NCBI RefSeq assembly: GCF_000702265.1
Contig: NZ_JNKZ01000010.1
Coordinates: forward strand, 119,414-183,413
Direction of reading: 5' to 3'
Length of the DNA stretch: 64,000 bases
From: Butyrivibrio sp. NC2002
GTDB lineage: Bacteria > Bacillota > Clostridia > Lachnospirales > Lachnospiraceae
Shown here: in pieces, positions 61,362 to 64,000 of the stretch
How the letters are laid out: each line of letters begins with the position of its first letter
Position numbering within the stretch: position 1 is the first letter of the stretch
Translations under genes and position numbers: made by a program
Notes under the pieces: generated by a model
Seen by the model: the letters and a program-made list of their open reading frames with translations, nothing else
The model's database searches: none
What the model was told of the DNA's origin: nothing

Positions 61362-61480
61362 CGTTGAAGGTGTGGATTTCACCAAATGTGAAGAATAGTA
61401 GCATTTGGACTTGGTTGCAAGCGACATAGATTTTTGTGATATAATCAGTGATTGGGGAATTTTTTTAAGGAGGAAAATGT

Positions 61481-61849
61481 ATGACAAAAAGAAATGTGGG
61501 ATGGATCCTGGTTATAATTGGCCTATTCATGCTGTTCAAGATGGTAAGGGTATCGTCATTTGGATTCTATAGGATCGGAAGGGTGAGCACATCTGCAATA
61601 GTTCTGGTTCTTCTTATAATTTCAGCAATAGCGGTTGTAGTTAATAAAAACAAATTTACCTGGGGGTGCCTGGTGATGTCACTGATCCTTTTGGTAACAG
61701 CACTTGTACTTGGAACAGAGCTCTATTTTGCATATTCATCACTTACAGACATACTGCTTGTGTTTGTCCCCGTGGTGATTGGCACCGGACTCATTATAAA
61801 AAGCGCATTTGAAAAACATAATAGAAAAGTAGATAAGTACGGATATTAA
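61481..61849 (+). CDS. Small membrane protein, four segments (LiaF N-terminal-like)
   Basis: 122 residues with four hydrophobic segments (about 7-21, 38-52, 60-80, 87-105) and a basic C-terminal tail. Short proteins of this kind resemble the membrane part of LiaF-type envelope stress proteins, but the soluble domain is missing. A predicted -10 TATAAT is at 61440-61445, and AGGAGG precedes the ATG. The next gene follows after 28 bp, so the two may form an operon. Confidence 0.7.
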   Translation: MTKRNVGWILVIIGLFMLFKMVRVSSFGFYRIGRVSTSAIVLVLLIISAIAVVVNKNKFTWGCLVMSLILLVTALVLGTELYFAYSSLTDILLVFVPVVIGTGLIIKSAFEKHNRKVDKYGY

Positions 61850-61877
61850 TTTACTAAGAATAACCAAGGAGGTTTTT

Positions 61878-62675
61878 ATGAGAAATATGAAGAAATTATT
61901 AGGAATGACGGCTGCTCTTTTTGCCGCATTTGCAATCGCAGGTGGTATGAAGGCATCTGCAACAGAATATTCACTTAACGTGAATGAGGAAAAAGAGTTT
62001 TCAATAATAGGATCTGATGAGAATGTGATCGAGTTTAAGGCGCCTAAAAACGGTGCTTTCCATATCGAAGTGGTTCTTACTGACACAGTAAAAAATGGCA
62101 AATCAGAAAATTATGATAATATTTCGCTTACCACCAAGATGTCTTATAACTACAAGACAATGTGGAACCTCGGAAATATCAATAGAGATGCGGGATGGGT
62201 TAAATCACCTGAGTTTTGTCTTCCTGCAGGAAGTACAGTTTCACTTAATGTGAAGGGCAATTTCAATGATTGTACATTCAAATACAAGGTCAAAGTTGTT
62301 AACGATGGCGATAAGTACTTTGAGAAAGAAGACAATGGCTCAGCTAAGAAAGCTACTTCGATCAAGGTTAAGAAGACATATAGCGGAGTCATCAACGATA
62401 ACGAGGATGTTGACTGGTTTGTATTTAAGGCTCCGAAAGCAGGAAAATATAAGTTTTCTGCTGTAAATACCGAGGATCACCACGGATGGACATCTTTTAC
62501 CGGCTATAAGAGTAAAAATAAAGCAGACGGCAACTACGTAGGCATCTACAACGAGACTGGCTGGAAGAAGATCAAGACAGTATCTCTTAAGAAAGGCCAA
62601 AAGTACTATATAAAAGTTGCTCGCGGCTACAATAACAATGCTACATATAAACTCAAGGTGAAAAAGGTTAAATGA
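61878..62675 (+). CDS. Secreted protein with pre-peptidase-type domains
   Basis: 265 residues. The signal peptide is about 1-28 (KLLGMTAALFAAFAIAGGMK, cut near ASA-TEY). The mature part has two beta-sandwich units; the second (about 155-262) has EDVDWFVFKAPKAGKYKFSA and LKKGQKYYIKVARGYNNNATYKL, typical of PPC-like carbohydrate or prepeptidase C-terminal domains. No catalytic domain. Probably extracellular binding. AAGGAGG stands before the ATG. Confidence 0.75.
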   Translation: MRNMKKLLGMTAALFAAFAIAGGMKASATEYSLNVNEEKEFSIIGSDENVIEFKAPKNGAFHIEVVLTDTVKNGKSENYDNISLTTKMSYNYKTMWNLGNINRDAGWVKSPEFCLPAGSTVSLNVKGNFNDCTFKYKVKVVNDGDKYFEKEDNGSAKKATSIKVKKTYSGVINDNEDVDWFVFKAPKAGKYKFSAVNTEDHHGWTSFTGYKSKNKADGNYVGIYNETGWKKIKTVSLKKGQKYYIKVARGYNNNATYKLKVKKVK

Positions 62676-62678
62676 ACC

Positions 62679-64000
62679 TGGGGGACGGGGTCAATGTCAT
62701 TTAGATAGTTATTAAAGTAAGAATAGTGTATCATTAAAAGCATGATAATCACAAACACGATACAGCCAGTTCTCGGGTTTACGGTCAAAAATTCTATTTT
62801 TGAAAAAGGCAAACAGACAGTCTGCGGAGGCTGCCTACTGAAAGGTATTTAGTTGTTTTTGGTTATCGGTATGACAATGGTTTGGCCGATTGGCGACGCA
62901 TGATTCTTTTGAATTTGCGTCCCGGTCGGACTGCCACCAAAAATTTATTCATCAGCTTTTCCAGATTGAGTATTCTTTCTATAAGGAAAAGTCTCACAAA
63001 CTTCTGCATCTGCGTATGGTTAAAGTTATATGTATAAGCAGTCTTCGAAGTTTCTCTTTTGGTCATTGCTTTAGTGATACATGACGAGAAGTTATAAAGT
63101 GTCAGCTTTCCATATATTTCCTGTATTAAAAAGTCGGGTTTTATCGAGTGGATATGTACCATATTTCCTGCATACTTAAGATGACGGAACGCTGTTTCCT
63201 CGCCCCATCTAAGGTTATATAGGTCTTTGATCAGTTTTAATGGAAATTCATTTGAAGGAAGGTTTGTTGCGATATACTCCATTTTTCCGCTAGAGAGCGG
63301 GAATTTCAGCACTCGAAAGTTGAGAATATCTATATCGTCAGCGTTCGGAGCAATGAAATCATATCTGTGCCTTTTACGCACAAAATGGTAGTTTCCATAC
63401 TTCCGGTTAGATTTTTTACGCCTTCTGCCAACATGAATAGAAATATCTTCATCGACATATGCTCCATCCATTATATGTGGCTGACTAGGGCATAGATTTA
63501 ATGCATCAGTTTCTTTCATACGGAACAAAAACAATTGGTTATTACGAAGAGCATGCGCATAGTTGTTGAATGTGGCATATCCTCGATCGGCAATGTAGAT
63601 TGTCTTACTACATAGCTTTGAATGTTTATCAAGGAATCTGCAGAAAGCACCATTTTCGTCCATTTCATTCATTCCTTGAATTTCAACATCAATGAATAAG
63701 TCGTTCAAGATATCGTAAAGAGCATTCATGTGAGCCTGATTAAAGCCTTTACGTCCTTCTATGTTATTGACCAAAGTACGGTGGTCAGAAGGATTGTAAG
63801 GAAGATTGAGCCGAGTACCATCGCAGGCAATAAGCCTGTAACCACGAAAAGTTTTTGTTACAGGGATTGTTCTATTAAACAGAAAAAACAATTCCTTGAA
63901 AGCCTCTTTTTTTATCTGGTTTCGGCGCTGGATCATAGCAGAAGGCAGCGGGAGATCTTCTTCTCCAAACAGATCAAGAAGCTCTGTTGCAACGTTATCA
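62679..64000 (-). mobile_element. IS4-family insertion sequence, cut by the window edge
   Basis: It contains a DDE transposase gene running off the right edge. The stretch 62679-62700 (GGGGGACGGGGTCAATGTCA) is of the type seen at ends of such elements, but the other terminus is outside, so the left boundary is tentative. Confidence 0.55.
62863..64000 (-). CDS. IS4-family transposase, N-terminus outside the window
   Basis: At least 378 residues. An ATG at 63936 exists, but the frame stays open to the edge (DNVATELLDLFGEEDLPLPS before it), so the true start is beyond 64000. The DDE residues are in LIACDGTRLN, YIADRGYATFNN and the Y-(2)-R-(3)-E-(6)-K signature YNLRWGEETAFRHLK. The C-terminus is intact. 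Confidence 0.9.
   Translation of the reverse strand, partial: DNVATELLDLFGEEDLPLPSAMIQRRNQIKKEAFKELFFLFNRTIPVTKTFRGYRLIACDGTRLNLPYNPSDHRTLVNNIEGRKGFNQAHMNALYDILNDLFIDVEIQGMNEMDENGAFCRFLDKHSKLCSKTIYIADRGYATFNNYAHALRNNQLFLFRMKETDALNLCPSQPHIMDGAYVDEDISIHVGRRRKKSNRKYGNYHFVRKRHRYDFIAPNADDIDILNFRVLKFPLSSGKMEYIATNLPSNEFPLKLIKDLYNLRWGEETAFRHLKYAGNMVHIHSIKPDFLIQEIYGKLTLYNFSSCITKAMTKRETSKTAYTYNFNHTQMQKFVRLFLIERILNLEKLMNKFLVAVRPGRKFKRIMRRQSAKPLSYR

Noticed and set aside
62741..62851. 36-codon plus-strand ORF beside the IS4 element
   Set aside because: No ribosome site and it lies in the presumed terminal region of the insertion sequence.

Overview
The window looks like part of a secondary replicon (chromid or megaplasmid) of a rumen or gut Lachnospiraceae bacterium, most likely Butyrivibrio or a close relative. 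The reasons are the low GC content, the Clostridia-type gene set (cellobiose phosphorylase, CUT1 sugar transporters of the LplB/YtcP type, GH120 beta-xylosidase, DUF3793, YolD-like partner of a Y-family polymerase, XerS-like recombinase), and a complete plasmid-type replication and partition block. The organism call is inference from gene types; no 16S rRNA or other species marker is present. No tRNA or rRNA gene was seen.

Layout. 0-5.7 kb: LacI regulator and two ABC sugar permeases on the minus strand, divergent from a GH94 cellobiose phosphorylase. 5.8-11.6 kb: mostly minus-strand accessory and housekeeping genes (HD phosphohydrolase, MATE pump, HU, tRNA-dihydrouridine synthase, GNAT, SGNH hydrolase). 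11.9-18.7 kb: replication and segregation core. It has a Rep initiator, about 0.9 kb of iterons, a parA gene, a probable ribbon-helix-helix partner gene, and then about 2.5 kb of very AT-rich DNA organised in phased 8-bp units that I interpret as a centromere; an orphan hypA sits inside it. 19-25.9 kb: CheY, metF behind a structured leader, an IS1182-type insertion, and a chemoreceptor paired with a solute-binding lipoprotein. 25.9-37.1 kb: Nudix hydrolase, M3 peptidase, mnmA, flavodoxin, DUF3793, a FIST-GGDEF protein, then an unusual deaminase-like/SLOG-like fusion overlapping a Y-family polymerase gene and followed by a YolD-like gene. 37.1-40 kb: satellite-like repeats, a secreted protein whose predicted promoter carries a G8 tract between -35 and -10, and a 49-residue secreted peptide. 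40-45.7 kb: HD protein, NifX-SlyD fusion, radical SAM protein, flotillin, tyrosine recombinase. 45.9-53.2 kb: a xylo-oligosaccharide locus (LacI with two matching operators, two permeases, binding lipoprotein, GH120 enzyme). 53.3-60 kb: MATE pump, ABC/FtsX exporter, S9 peptidase. 60-64 kb: tandem 169-bp repeats, CIRCE-controlled hsp20, two envelope or secreted proteins and an IS4-type element cut by the window edge.

Functionally, the window combines plant-polysaccharide oligomer uptake and cleavage at both ends with a self-contained replicon maintenance unit. Genes such as metF, mnmA, dus and HU on the same molecule argue for a chromid or a stably kept megaplasmid, although an integrated replicon cannot be excluded from one window. 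The observations most worth following are the 8-bp phased arrays with their candidate RHH binding protein, the deaminase-SLOG fusion next to a translesion polymerase, the phase-variable promoter candidate, and the two inverted copies of a 169-bp hairpin satellite.
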